This document shows positions 1-10,847 of a stretch of 64,000 nucleotides of DNA, piece after piece. Position 1 is the first letter of the stretch. Each line of letters starts with the position of its first letter. The position numbers and the translations under genes were made by a program. The notes under the pieces were generated by a model. That model worked only from the letters and a program-made list of their open reading frames with translations. It ran no database searches and was not told the DNA's origin. This stretch comes from Trichobilharzia szidati (Eukaryota > Platyhelminthes > Trematoda > Strigeidida > Schistosomatidae): assembly GCA_944472155.2 (NCBI GenBank), contig OX235277.1, positions 32,126,804 to 32,190,803 on the forward strand, read 5' to 3'.

Positions 1-1225
1 ACATGAATCGGTACAAATTCTTCGGGTTTGCCAGGAGTTTTTTAGCAAGGTTAGCCTGGAATGACCTTCTGTCCCTCCTGACTCTTGCATTGCACCGGTT
101 CCTGAGTTCCAGGTATGCATCATGGTCGATCTGGCTTCCAGATACGCGCCACGTAAACCAAGCCTTCCTCTTTGCTTGCAGAATACGCTGCGTGCCTCTC
201 TTTAACCATGATGATTTTCTTTTTGGCTGTGCTGTGACTAAAGGGACGGTATCCGAGATCGTTGTATGAATAATCTTTTTTACCGCTTCCCAGTGTTCAT
301 CCACAGACAGCTCATCCCATGCTAAGGGCCAGTCTGCATCGAACAAGAGCCTCCGCATTTCAGCGTAGTCAGCCTTGCTGTAACACAGACATGGTTGCGT
401 AGCGTCCCACTGCAAGTGCTCACGGAGAACGAGGTCGAAACCTATGACTGCATGGTCACTACTTCCTAGAGGAGTCATGACCTGGACCTTTTCGACGAGT
501 AGTTGGTCACTAGTTAGAATGTAGTCTAGTTTTGATGACTTTCCACTAGGGCCCCACCTAGTGTCGTCTCCAACATTCTCAGTCAGTCCCGTGTCCCGAA
601 TAGCTTGCAGTAGATTTCGGCCGAATTTTCCCTTAGCATACCCCGAGCCAAGGTTCAGTGATGGGGCATTGAAATCTCCAGCAATGGTGATTTGGTCATA
701 GCCCAAGTCTCGTATCCCTGTGATAGTGCTGAGCAGTAGCTGATTGTGCTCTGCCCCACAGGTGGGAGATCGGTAGATGCCACCAAGTAAATGCTTGGTG
801 TGGCCTACGGTGAAATGACACCATATGGAGTCTGGGAGTTCAATAAGTGGTGGGTCCGTTGCGCGAACACATTTAAGTTGCCTATCAAAGTATATGGCAA
901 CTCCCCCTCCTTCCTTATTGTCCCTGTCTCTCCTGACCAAAACCATATCACCTATACTGATTTCATTATCGGCGATAGTGGGGGTTAGCCATGTTTCGGT
1001 GAGAATGATTATTTTCAGTTGTAGGTGTGCTTGGAGATTTCGGAGTTCACCTATTTTTACTCTCAGCCCCCTCACATTGCTATACAGGCAGCTGACAGTG
1101 AGTCTTACAACCTCAGCGTGTTGTGGGGTAGTTGACGTGAAGCTATCTGCTGGTAGGGAACTTAGTGTTGGGACTAATTGGCCAGTTCCGATGGAACCGG
1201 CCCATTGTGGTTTTTTCCCTTGGAT
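1..1225 (-). CDS. CR1-type retrotransposon (family A) ORF2: endonuclease and start of RT, cut by window edge
   Basis: Read on the minus strand, one frame has no stop from about 1225 to base 1 (about 408 codons) and leaves the window still open. It encodes an apurinic-like endonuclease: SNVRGL near the start, then TETWL, GDFNAP, LDYIL and GSSDHAV, the usual metal-binding and catalytic blocks. A basic linker towards the RT follows. The first ATG is only at about 946, inside the endonuclease, so the real start is unclear. The frame overlaps the end of ORF1 (stop at 1174), which suggests reinitiation or frameshifting. The same protein, with lesions, occurs at 41131-43039. Being intact over all visible codons, this is the least damaged family A endonuclease here. 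Function (target nicking and reverse transcription of its own RNA) is from family knowledge. Confidence 0.85.
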   Translation of the reverse strand, partial: MQGKKPQWAGSIGTGQLVPTLSSLPADSFTSTTPQHAEVVRLTVSCLYSNVRGLRVKIGELRNLQAHLQLKIIILTETWLTPTIADNEISIGDMVLVRRDRDNKEGGGVAIYFDRQLKCVRATDPPLIELPDSIWCHFTVGHTKHLLGGIYRSPTCGAEHNQLLLSTITGIRDLGYDQITIAGDFNAPSLNLGSGYAKGKFGRNLLQAIRDTGLTENVGDDTRWGPSGKSSKLDYILTSDQLLVEKVQVMTPLGSSDHAVIGFDLVLREHLQWDATQPCLCYSKADYAEMRRLLFDADWPLAWDELSVDEHWEAVKKIIHTTISDTVPLVTAQPKRKSSWLKRGTQRILQAKRKAWFTWRVSGSQIDHDAYLELRNRCNARVRRDRRSFQANLAKKLLANPKNLYRFM

Positions 1226-1540
1226 TTAGGCAGGACACTTGGGTGGCACAGACTGTTATTCTCAGAACTACATCGCTCGAGTGTCACTGAAGCTTGGGGA
1301 CGTATTAAAGCCTCAGTTTGCTGCCTCCTTATGGTTCGAGGTCTGCTTTCGCAACATCGGATGTTTCCTCCCAATTTCCCCTTGATCTCATACCACCGTT
1401 GAAGTGTTATGGCCAACTGCTCTGGGGAGTTGAATGTGACACTAAGCAGCCTTGCGGAGCTAATCAGTGTGAGATGAGCGGGGCGAGGTAGTCGGTAAAC
1501 GGAGATGGCTCCAGAAGCGCCAAGGGCCATCTGAGACGCC
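1174..1540 (-). CDS. Family A ORF1, C-terminal part (5'-truncated)
   Basis: Minus-strand frame ending at 1174. It shares the block MALGASGAIS..R.PRPAHLTLIS and the following SPEQLA..LQRW segment with the ORF1 copy at 51.66-52.5 kb. Homology stops near 1540, so the element is 5'-truncated and the upstream codons to 1635 are probably flanking sequence. ORF1 proteins of CR1 elements bind the element RNA; here only the C-terminal part is left. The frame runs directly into ORF2 with an overlap, consistent with a two-ORF element. Confidence 0.7.
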
Positions 1541-2835
1541 AGTGTGTTGTAATATTCAATATCTTCCCTGAGACTTGTATAAAGCGGTTTAATTATGACG
1601 ACAAAATGCCACTGATTAGTGATGAATTTCCGCATATGGAGTTAAGGCTATAAATTCTCTCACTTTAAGTGGACGCTGAGCACTATTGGGCTACACTGAA
1701 ATGACTAAGTTTTGGAATAGCTTGCATTATTTGTGTTAAATAATCTGAAGGCTGAATCGTTCACTGTGGATGTAAGTGTCTGAAGAATGATTCAGTGGCA
1801 TTAGGAAAATCCTCGAAATACCAACTCATTTAGGAGACATCCAGGTGATTTAAAACAAACGTAAAAGTTTGTAATCTGAGTAGAATTCAATCCTTTGATA
1901 TTTGTCTTATTAAATGCAAATTTCCCTGTGGATGACACAAATGGATACATAAAAAAATCGTGAGTATCGGCACAACTGCACCTGACATGTTTTTAATGAG
2001 ATCTGTGGATGCAAACAGATTGAACAACGTTACTTCATATATACGCAGCCGATAGTGATATCACACACATTCTTTTATTCGTTAATTCATCTCCATGACG
2101 TAGATATACCGTCTTCAGTGTGTTTAATAAATGCCACTGAGCACGAAGCATAGCTTCAGATTTTTCTCTGACTGAACACCAAAGTGTAATGGTCGCATAT
2201 ATCCAGTAAAAATTCTGTCGTTATTACGTCCAAGTAACAGTGCGCTTAGTGACGGGCTCATGCGTTGAAACGTTTGTGGAGATTCATTATCACAGCACTG
2301 TAAGCTAGAAGGAAACTTTCTATTGCTTTTAACACTTATTTAAATGCTGCGATTAGTGAATAAAGAAATCAATGCCCTAAGGTGAACTTTTCTACTTAGA
2401 CTAAATTTTTTGTTTGTAATATCATTATTCTCAGAAATTATGTATAAAATCTCTAGTTGGATCCCTAACTGCCATGATACATCCTGGAAGATATGGTATT
2501 TGTTACATTATATAACGAAGTCTACTGTAATGAACTGTCTTAAACTCTTACAAACAGATAAGTTCTTGAATAGAATATACTAAATTACGAACTCGACTTG
2601 CGTTTAGTCTGCAGTATTCAAAGCGTTAGTGAGAAGATGACTCAAGACACAAATGTTTCATGACATCGACAAGTTCAAGTCAAATCCGTTTTGACAATAA
2701 CTTTGGCAGTTAACAGGCATGGACAGGATTTTGATTGAGAATTTAGGAAAATTTGGTGTATTACTATCAAAGTTTTATACATTACATTAGCCAAGACATT
2801 TTGTTTGTTAAAATAAATGATGTCTTGACTCACAG
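1541..2835. other. No gene seen
   Basis: AT-rich sequence between two retrotransposon fragments. I see no convincing exon, RNA gene or repeat copy; short open frames look random. Confidence 0.5.
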
Positions 2836-5110
2836 TACTTCTCCTCAACTCTGGACCTAGTGTTCTCCCACGGTGAGGATGTGGATCTCATAAAACATAT
2901 TCCTTCTTTAGGAAAAAGTGATCATGCTGTGCTCACTTTCAAGTCCACAGCAACAGCAGTAAGGGCCAAAACTCCAGCTCGACCAAACGTTTGGAAAGCT
3001 GATATAAATGCGATCGTCTCAGCAGCCAACTCAGTGGACTGGCACATCAACCCAGAGTCCCAAGTAGAAGCCACATGGAACGAATTTAAACAACTTTACG
3101 CCCAAGCAACTGAACCTTTTATCTCTTGGTCTGCCCCAAAATGTCGGAAACATTGCCCCCCTTCAATAAACCGAGTGATTCGTAAGTTACTCAGACGTAA
3201 ACACAAATGTTGGAACCTGTTTGCCACACTTCAGAGTTCTGAGACCAGAAAATTATATAACACTGCTAGGAATAAAGCCATTGCAGAAACCTGCCAATCA
3301 AGGATGAAGTTCGAAGCACATCTGGCTCAAAATGCTAAGGCACAACCTAAGAAAATTTTCTAGTGCATGAACTTAAGGGATAAAACATCCAATGGTGTCC
3401 CAAACCTGACTATTGACAATGACGCAATCGAAGAAGATCAAGAAAAAGCAGAAGCGATGGCAGACTACTTCTCCCAAGTCTTCACTCAGGAGTCATCGCT
3501 CCCTATAGGATCAGCTCTGACTGCATCAGAGGAATACGGGATAGATTCCGTTGACATCGGCCAAGGCATCGTGCTCACCTGCCTAATGAGACTAGATGCA
3601 GGGAAATCAATGGGTCCTGATAATATTCATCCAAGGCTTCTCAAGGAGCTATCAGCTCACACAGCCGGTCCTTTGACCACGATCTCCAAGCTATCTCTCC
3701 TAAATGGAGTGTTACTGCGTGACCGGAAAGACGCCATAGTAACCACCATCCACAAGGGAGGATCAGGGCAAAGCCATTCAAATTACAGGTCTATCAGTCT
3801 CACCAGCACTCTAATGAAGACACTGGAAAGAATCATCAAAAAAGAGCATCATGGCATATTTGTAAAACAACAAAATGTTATCCAGAGCACAGCATGGCTT
3901 CCGTAGAAACCTCTCATGCCTGTAAATTCTCCTTACTGCAAGAGAAAGCTGGGTCAATCAAGGGACAACAGAAGACTCGTCGACCTCGTCTTCATAGACT
4001 TCAGCAAAGCCTTTGATAAAGTACCTCACAAAAGACTACTCATGAAGTTGGAAAGTCTTGATATCAAAGGCAGATTACTAAACTGGCTCATGGAATTCCT
4101 CGTAGACAGGAGGCAGGGGGTTAGGAACAACTCGAAACTTTCCCCTTGGACAGCAATGCCCAGCGGAGTCCCACAAGGCACAGTACTCGGACCTCCTATT
4201 TATTTTGTATATCGTTGAATTATCTCTGCTCACCGAATTCCCCATGGCCGTGTGTGCAGATGACTTAAAAATTTGGAGAAAGCTGAAAGGCAACAATGAT
4301 ACGCTCACGTTGCAAAAGGAGCTCAACAAATTGTCAGAGTGGTCCATAAAATGGATGCTCCCAATCAATGTAGCAAAACGTGCAACTATGCACATCGGAC
4401 AAACAAGCACCAGCTCCTACGAACTAGAGGGAATAACATTTCCATCAGTTCAGACTCACTTGGACTTAGGTATCATAGTTAGCCGTCACTTAAAAACTAC
4501 AGCACACTGTCAAACTGTGGCTGCACGTAGTTTCAGGCCCTTATAGGCAATTCACAGAGACTTTACTAGAATCACCAGAGATATATTCTGCTGCTTATAT
4601 ACATCTCTGGTGAGGCGCAGACTGCGAAACTGCATCCAGACTGCCAGTTCTTGTCTTAAAGGGGACTCACACATTCTAGAAAGAGTTTAAAGGAAGGCAA
4701 CACGTATGGTTCTCCGCATGACTAACTTATCATACGAGGAAAGACTGGACAGCTTAAATCTCTCCTCCCTGTCATACCGCTGGCAGAAAAGAGATTTAAT
4801 CACAGTGTTTAAAATTTTAAATTATGACTATGGACCTGACCGATTCTCTCTTTTCCTTCCCGCCAGGTCTGAACACCTTAGAGGACATAGCAGGAGAGTT
4901 CAAAAGCCAAGAAGAAATCATAGTGCTGTTGAGTACTGGTTCTCACAGCAAGTCATGAACTCTTGGAACTGACTCCCAGAAGAAGTGGTGTCTGCAACCT
5001 CAACTGATTCGTTCAAGAAGGGTTTGGAGAAGCACAGAAATTTACTGGGAAATGGTTAACATAGGCTCCAAGCCTTCTGTCCTCAACCAATAAATCTGAA
5101 TCTTAATATA
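2836..5110 (+). pseudogene. Decayed CR1-like non-LTR retrotransposon: endonuclease end, RT and C-terminus
   Basis: Successive plus-strand frames (2860-3363, 3367-3906, 3916-4218, 4205-4546, 4706-4972) reconstruct the order endonuclease C-terminus, linker, RT. The copy begins at STLDLVFSHGED and GKSDHAVL, the last endonuclease blocks, so it is 5'-truncated. RT blocks seen: GKSMGPDNIHP, DFSKAFDKVPHK, SGVPQGTVLGP and CADDLKIW (first residue of the catalytic box is C, not F/Y). It then has the usual C-terminal domain (YEERLDSLNL, LRGHSRRVQKPR). Stops and frameshifts between the pieces show it is dead. Closest relative in the window is element C at 58454-61344, but clearly diverged. The 3' end is placed near 5110, where similarity to coding and UTR-like sequence ends. 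Confidence 0.85.
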
Positions 5111-5269
5111 AGCTGAATAACTTCATGCATTCTAGAATTGGTGTTGCTCTTCAGTCCAAGGATAATCAAGGAGTAAGAGTCTCTAAAACGAGTAAGACGA
5201 AGCGATCTGATATAAAGCCTTATGGCGATACCACCATTTTATTCAATGGTTTAGGAAATCTAAGTGGCT

Positions 5270-5540
5270 GATATGGTCGGCCAGTACTAGGACTAACTGG
5301 TGAAAGTATCAACTACATTCACAGTAGTGACAGTCTTAACACACCTCATACTACAAACCACATATAATTAATCCCTGCACTACTCCTTTTGGAGTCAACC
5401 AAAGCTACGACAGTCGAGTGGCGGGACGAGCTACGCAGAAGTTGACCGAAGATCAGGAACCTATACCTCAAAATCAACAGGCGAGCACAAAGAAATCAAA
5501 TTGGTTTACACTAGCTCGTAGAAAGGATATTGGATATTGG
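5270..5540 (+). mobile_element. 3'-terminal fragment of a family A CR1 element
   Basis: This stretch matches, in plus orientation, the 3' UTRs of the family A elements at 36785-37240 and 44893-45073/51149-51300. Shared landmarks are the ccacatataattaatccctg segment, the gtcgagtggcgggac segment and the end agctcgta..ggatattggatattgg. It ends in two copies of the heptamer GATATTG (5526-5539), the short tandem tail seen at all three family A 3' ends here. It is a 5'-truncated insertion with no coding part. Confidence 0.75.
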
Positions 5541-7043
5541 CAAATCTCAAGGTAATGTGTTATCTTCAGTACATATTTTGGACTACTTTTGCGTAAGAAG
5601 AAGGTCACTGATAATAATGACTGAAGAGTGCATTCATCGATAACATTAAAGAAATGAGAAGAAGAACTCAGTCAAATACTATGCTATTCTAAGTTCTTCG
5701 CAAAGAAAACCTATGTGGTTGGCGATGAAATCAGGTCGTTTTTGTCACTCACTAATTAGTATGAGTAAACGTACTACCAATTATTGTCCCACTTGGTGAA
5801 CAGTAATATCTCAGGTGTGTTTCGGCAAACAAATAACCTTACTTTACACACACATTAGTATATCTAATTCCTCTCAGATGTACCAAGGTCTTCAACAGTA
5901 TATCGATGACAGTTATTCGTCAAAGTTCCGCAAACGAGTGAGTGTTATGATTTCTCTTAAATATTCCGCAGAATGGCGTGCAGTTAAAGTAGTTCTAAAA
6001 GTTATTGATCTGTATTTTGTTTGACAGTGTAAAGTCAATGCGGTATCAACGATTTGAACCGGAAGATAACCAAGTTTAACATACGCAGAAATCCACTCAC
6101 ATATCCAATAATTATTCAGATGTGTAACTTACTCGCATGGTTTTATGTTAACCGTTTCAGTACTTGTGAAATATAAAGGTTATTTCTCCAATTTACAACA
6201 AATAAAATTCTCCATATGCCATAGTCTGGTGTAAATATCTCTTCACTGAGTGATTTTGAGTTACCTGACTGATGATTCAGTATAAAATCTAGAGACTCAC
6301 CGGAAATTTGAAAGGGCTGCGCATCCCTATGTGGACCGACTAAGGTTCATTTTTTAGTATCCGGTAAATTTTTCGTCCTTGAGACATCTAATATCCTGTC
6401 GCAGGTCACTAAAATGCGTCGACCCACGCAGACAATCTGACAATCAACACGCCTGGCAAACAAGTCTTCGTGAGAAATTGAAACCAAAAATGTGCATCGA
6501 CAACATCTACCCGATCGCTTCGAAGCCACTGCTTGACGTCAGACAGTCATTCCCTACTGCATGACTCAGCGACAAAAAATGCTAACTCCAAAACTGAGTG
6601 GACCAGTTTTCAATACTAGAAAGAAGGCAATCTAAACTCCGAAAAAATGTGTCGGATACCATCAAGTGTTGTATTATTGCTCAGGTACATATTGTTCTCG
6701 ATGGTCCACAGAGATGTGGGGATTTTTAGTTGTAACCGGTTTCTTTCGTTACATTAATTGTAGACATTTTGGTCGCACTAAATTCCATAGGTTGTTTAGG
6801 TGAGTGCCCTCATACGCCTTGAATAGTCTCTAACATAAGTGCTAGCACTTGAGCGGATATGAACCATACTTCTTTCCAAGATGAGTTAAAATTCAAGTCG
6901 TTTCATTCTTGAGAGAAAAAAGCTGCTCTGGATTGAGAACTCAGCCAGTAACAGGCTGGATTCAACACAAGCGAATGACGCACTGATTAAACTGTAACGC
7001 TACCTATCATCATTGGACAGAGAATAGTTTGGAGGTTGAATCC
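5541..7043. other. No gene seen
   Basis: Non-coding AT-rich DNA. No exon with matching splice sites and no recognisable repeat copy was found. Confidence 0.45.
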
Positions 7044-7044
7044 C

Positions 7045-7161
7045 TACCTCGATCTTGAAAAGGCATTCTTCACCGTTGACCACAGAGGAATCTGGAATTT
7101 AGTTCAATACTACGGAGTGCCTAAAGCATTTATCAGTCTCATTCAACAGCTATGTACATAG
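7045..7161 (+). pseudogene. Fragment of an RTE-type reverse transcriptase
   Basis: A short plus-strand frame reads YLDLEKAFFTVDH, then a W...YYGVPKAFISLI segment, and stops at 7161. This is the RT block normally written (F/Y)xDxEKAFDSVxR with the following LWxLLRxYGVPxKI helix, typical of RTE/BovB-like elements (SR2/SR3 type in schistosomes). The preceding bases in a shifted frame (about 6985-7040) resemble the ATLRIIIEQ segment. Only this remnant is visible; flanks are not recognisable. Confidence 0.6.
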
Positions 7162-9480
7162 CCGTGAATTTCCATTTAACCCACGTATTATTAGAATCAA
7201 TTAGCCTATTAGTCCTACCAGTTGTCAAAGGAACTGCCTACACATTGTCGTTCTTTATAGTTACTACTGCAATCGAATTTACCACAGTTACGAGCTCAGC
7301 GACTACTGCCTTACGAATCTTTTACCTCATTCAATGCTCATGCTATTGATATAAAACAAGACCAACACAGTTAGGGAATTTTATATTTTATACAGTGAAA
7401 TGTCGGTTTAAGAAACAGTAACCGGATGAAAGATTCCACAAAATGACCCAAATTATTCTGAGGACATTGATTGGCTGGGCCCAGGTTGAATGACGCTGGT
7501 ACACATCTACAATGAAGGAAAGAGGGAAGCAGTTGAATACGCGTCAATAACCATTAAGTGCATAAAAACGGGAATACTTTTTCCCTTTTCATCATGACAC
7601 CAATTTTTGGTTGCTTTGACTGTCACGTTGATAGTTTCCTCTTCAGTGAACCCAAGTTTTATTTCAACAGGCTGTAGCAGTTTGAAAACAGTTGCCTTCA
7701 CATATACTTGAAGACTAGATGGCAAAAAGGATCAGAAACGAGGAATTCTTTCAAGCATTTAATCGACCATCAAACTTATAGATCGAAATATGCAAATGAA
7801 TGAGACACGCTATGGAGACCGTTGAGTGACATCACACGCTAGCCACTTGCTAGAGCGGAACCCAAGTCGTAAAGACGAGTTCAGCGTGAATCCGGGAATG
7901 ATGGATAGATCGTGAGAAGAGGAGATTAGAGAATCATGGAAACGACTCAAAGTGACCGCAGAGCTCAGGATGAAATCGAGATGTGTAGATGAAGCCTTAT
8001 GGAACACAAATGATTAGCATTAACAAGATCATTAGTTGCTAATTTTTTGCGATGCCCAGTCTTGGATTACATGTTGTGTGGTTCCTGCAAGACCTATTAC
8101 ACCTAAAATATCATCTACAGAGTGGTCAAACTAAAAGCAGTTACGAACACAGAGTTAGTCATTCACACTCTCGTGGGCATCTCAATCTGAGGTTATACTA
8201 CTGGTGTTTCCTGAGGCTGATGAGAAAGTCCACTTATGCTGCATTTTCTCTATGTGGAAGATAAATTAGAGGAGGGATCCACTGGAAATTGCACATCTCG
8301 ATTTACTGTGCTGTAATTAGGCCTCCAAGACATATGAAACTTCAGGAATCGACCTCTGTTACTTAATTTCGTCACTTCTCGTAGAGGCATTTGAAAAAGA
8401 AATCAACTTCAGCGTTATGGGCACATTGTAATTGGCTACCGCCTACACACATAATTCTTCTGTTCACCACTACACAACTGTTAGTTCAAAGTTAGTTAAC
8501 TCAAATTCATCTAACTCAGTGACTGATGCCACCGACTCAAGCCGTAGAAATACTTCTTTTACTTCAATGTCAGGATATTATACCAAATTAGATAGTAAGT
8601 TTCATTACACAAAACTATGAATGTTTTTCGCGTATGAGACGCACAAGACTAAAGTGTAGTTTTCCTCCTCACCAATAGAGTGAATCTGATAGATTTGCTT
8701 TGTCCTAATTGAGGCTGTGAGACACAGCTGTTGAAGACTTAAATGAAAAGACTAGTGATACCTGACCATAAATGTTACTGTCCAAAATTTTCTGTAGTGC
8801 GAAGAGGCCAATATTAATGAGGTTAATCGCAGAGCTCTAGGTAGGGGAGGGGAAATGAATTTATTACTCTGTAAAGGAACATCGACTGGAATAGCTAGGA
8901 CGGGTCACTGACTTCCTGAACTAGCAGAATTAGCTGACATCGATTGGAAAATGCTGAAAGTGGTCAGATGATAAAATGGCACCATCCCACGTCTTCTCTC
9001 TCAAACAAGTAGGAAGCTATAAACTGTCTGGCTGAAGATGTTAATAACCTGTGACGTGGCTTATAATCGTTAGAAATAGCCCAAATAGATTCACTCTTCG
9101 TTGTTATTCAGATTTTGAACATCTCACCTAATTATTCTTTCCCATGTACACCATCTACCGTGGCTTCACAACACTTCTTTCCAATACTACTGTGCAGCAA
9201 CCTCAGATGCTTTACATTAGTACAAGTTAGTACTGGGTTTGAGAATGATAACAGTCATTAGTATTGATTCTCCTGATAGGTATCCTATGGTACGCGAGAC
9301 AAGACAATATTACTAATTTTTCCAGCTGGAATTTTAACGTTCAAGTAGATAGGGAATAACTCTTGAAGACGGTGTACCGTAACTATGCTGCATGAAGTCG
9401 TTCAGATATAAAACCATCATATGACTGCACCATTCAGTTATAGCACCAATTTTGCGTTGTAATTACTGGTGGTATTAGGA
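7162..9480. other. No gene seen
   Basis: No confident exon, RNA gene or transposon domain. Old, unrecognisable transposon remnants are likely but I cannot name them. Confidence 0.4.
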
Positions 9481-9689
9481 TAGCCTGTCTATGTAACGTA
9501 CCACCACTGATACTGACTCAAGTGTCAAGCAAAAGTCTCCACCTGGCGCCTGGTTCAGGGTGATCGGGAATGCTGTGATCCCAAGTGGAGGCTCACCATT
9601 GCACTTCGGTGGATTGAAACTCGCAACGGACCCTAATCGGGTGCGCTCGAGCGGGTAGGTTTGTCAGTGGAGAGGCCTCACACTCCTCC

Positions 9690-9850
9690 CTTTATGTACG
9701 CGTCGGCGGCACAGCGGTTAGGGCGCTTTCCGACCATGCACATGGTCCGGGGTTTAATCCCCGACCGACGCACACCTGATATCAATGGTCGTCTTGCTAA
9801 ATTTGGGCTACTCATATCACATGCTGAAAATTCCATACTTGTACCAAAAT
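9690..9850 (+). repeat. tRNA-headed SINE
   Basis: Bases 9700-9771 look like a tRNA: perfect 7-bp acceptor stem GCGTCGG/CCGACGC, A-box-like GGCACAGCGGTTAGG and B-box-like GGGGTTTAATCCC closed by a T-stem. The anticodon arm is replaced by a near-perfect palindrome (GACCATGCACATGGTC), so it is not a working tRNA. A body with TGCTGAAAATTCC follows. Head plus body recur inverted at 53868-53998, showing a dispersed SINE family with an internal Pol III promoter (inferred). Confidence 0.75.
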
Positions 9851-10521
9851 AGAGTGAGGAATAAAGCTACGATAAAATTAAACTAAATATTGGGTTTGTT
9901 AAAGGTATAAGTCAAGAAGTGCAATATGACAAGTATAATGAGGTTAAAACAAAGAACAAAATAATTGGGAGTTATGTATATATCTGTTGTAAAAGCTGAG
10001 AAGTATCATGTAATTTATCAGATCGTTACAATTATATTCTCTACTGACACCTAAATACTGATATTCTAGCAGTATAGAATTCGTACTTTGTTAGAATATC
10101 TAGATTAGGAGTGAGACTTATGCGTAGAGAAGACGGGCGTACATATGACAAAATAGTATAAGTTTTGAAATAAAAACCATGCATCACTTGTGTTTTATAA
10201 CCGACTACTACCTAGTAATTCAAGATCTCTTGAAAATATCCATGAATATTTGTTAAATAAGGTGAAGACCAAGAAATTGTACATTTGAATTTGCCAGTCC
10301 GAACAGTTACTCACTGTCTGAGTCCACAAAAGATCCTACAGTTAAAACACTCATAAATATTAAGATCACACATAGTTTGTATTTGTACAACAAATAAATC
10401 ATTCACATGATGATTAAAGAAATACTTTAGGAGAGGAGAAAAAAATAGAGGAAAGTTAAACTACGCCAAACGTATAATATGAATGATGTAAGATGACTTC
10501 ATTTTCTTCATTCATTCATCG
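9851..10521. other. 3' flank / 3' UTR region of the BAG3-like gene
   Basis: Downstream of the BAG3-like stop codon on the minus strand. It should hold the 3' UTR; I see no clear AATAAA on the minus strand close to the stop. No other gene seen. Confidence 0.45.
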
Positions 10522-10847
10522 CTAATCTTCTTTTCGTGAATCTACTTCAGAGTCAGCCAACGACGGAACGTCATCTTTACCCACCGTATTCTTATTGTTT
10601 TTAACATGTTTGTCTGTAAGTTGCGCATCGCCTTCTTGATTATCGTCATTAGACTGGAGTTTTACTAACGATCTACTATTGGCTAGTTTATCCTCTAAAT
10701 TTTTAAGAACATTTTGAATAGCCAATATCACTTCACGGCGCTTATTGCGTATCGCTGAATCACCAGCAGAATCAATATTATCCAAACGTAATGTAAGTTT
10801 TTCAAGTTTGTCCTCGAGAAACAGATATTTTTTATCCTTAAATGAAG
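10522..10847 (-). CDS. BAG3: BAG3-like gene exon 4 (rest of BAG domain, stop)
   Basis: Acceptor TTTCTTCTTGTTAG precedes 10847. The exon continues the BAG domain ([44 protein letters not shown]) and ends in an acidic/lysine tail with stop TAG at 10524-10522. Upstream methionines in the open frame lie in intron sequence, so they are not used. Confidence 0.9.

Noticed and set aside
3..269. Plus-strand 88-codon ORF at the left edge
   Set aside because: Antisense to the family A ORF2, which is open and shows domain motifs on the minus strand.
9700..9771. Functional tRNA gene
   Set aside because: Acceptor and T-arm are good, but the anticodon arm is a palindrome without a 7-nt loop, and the unit recurs with the same SINE body at 53868.
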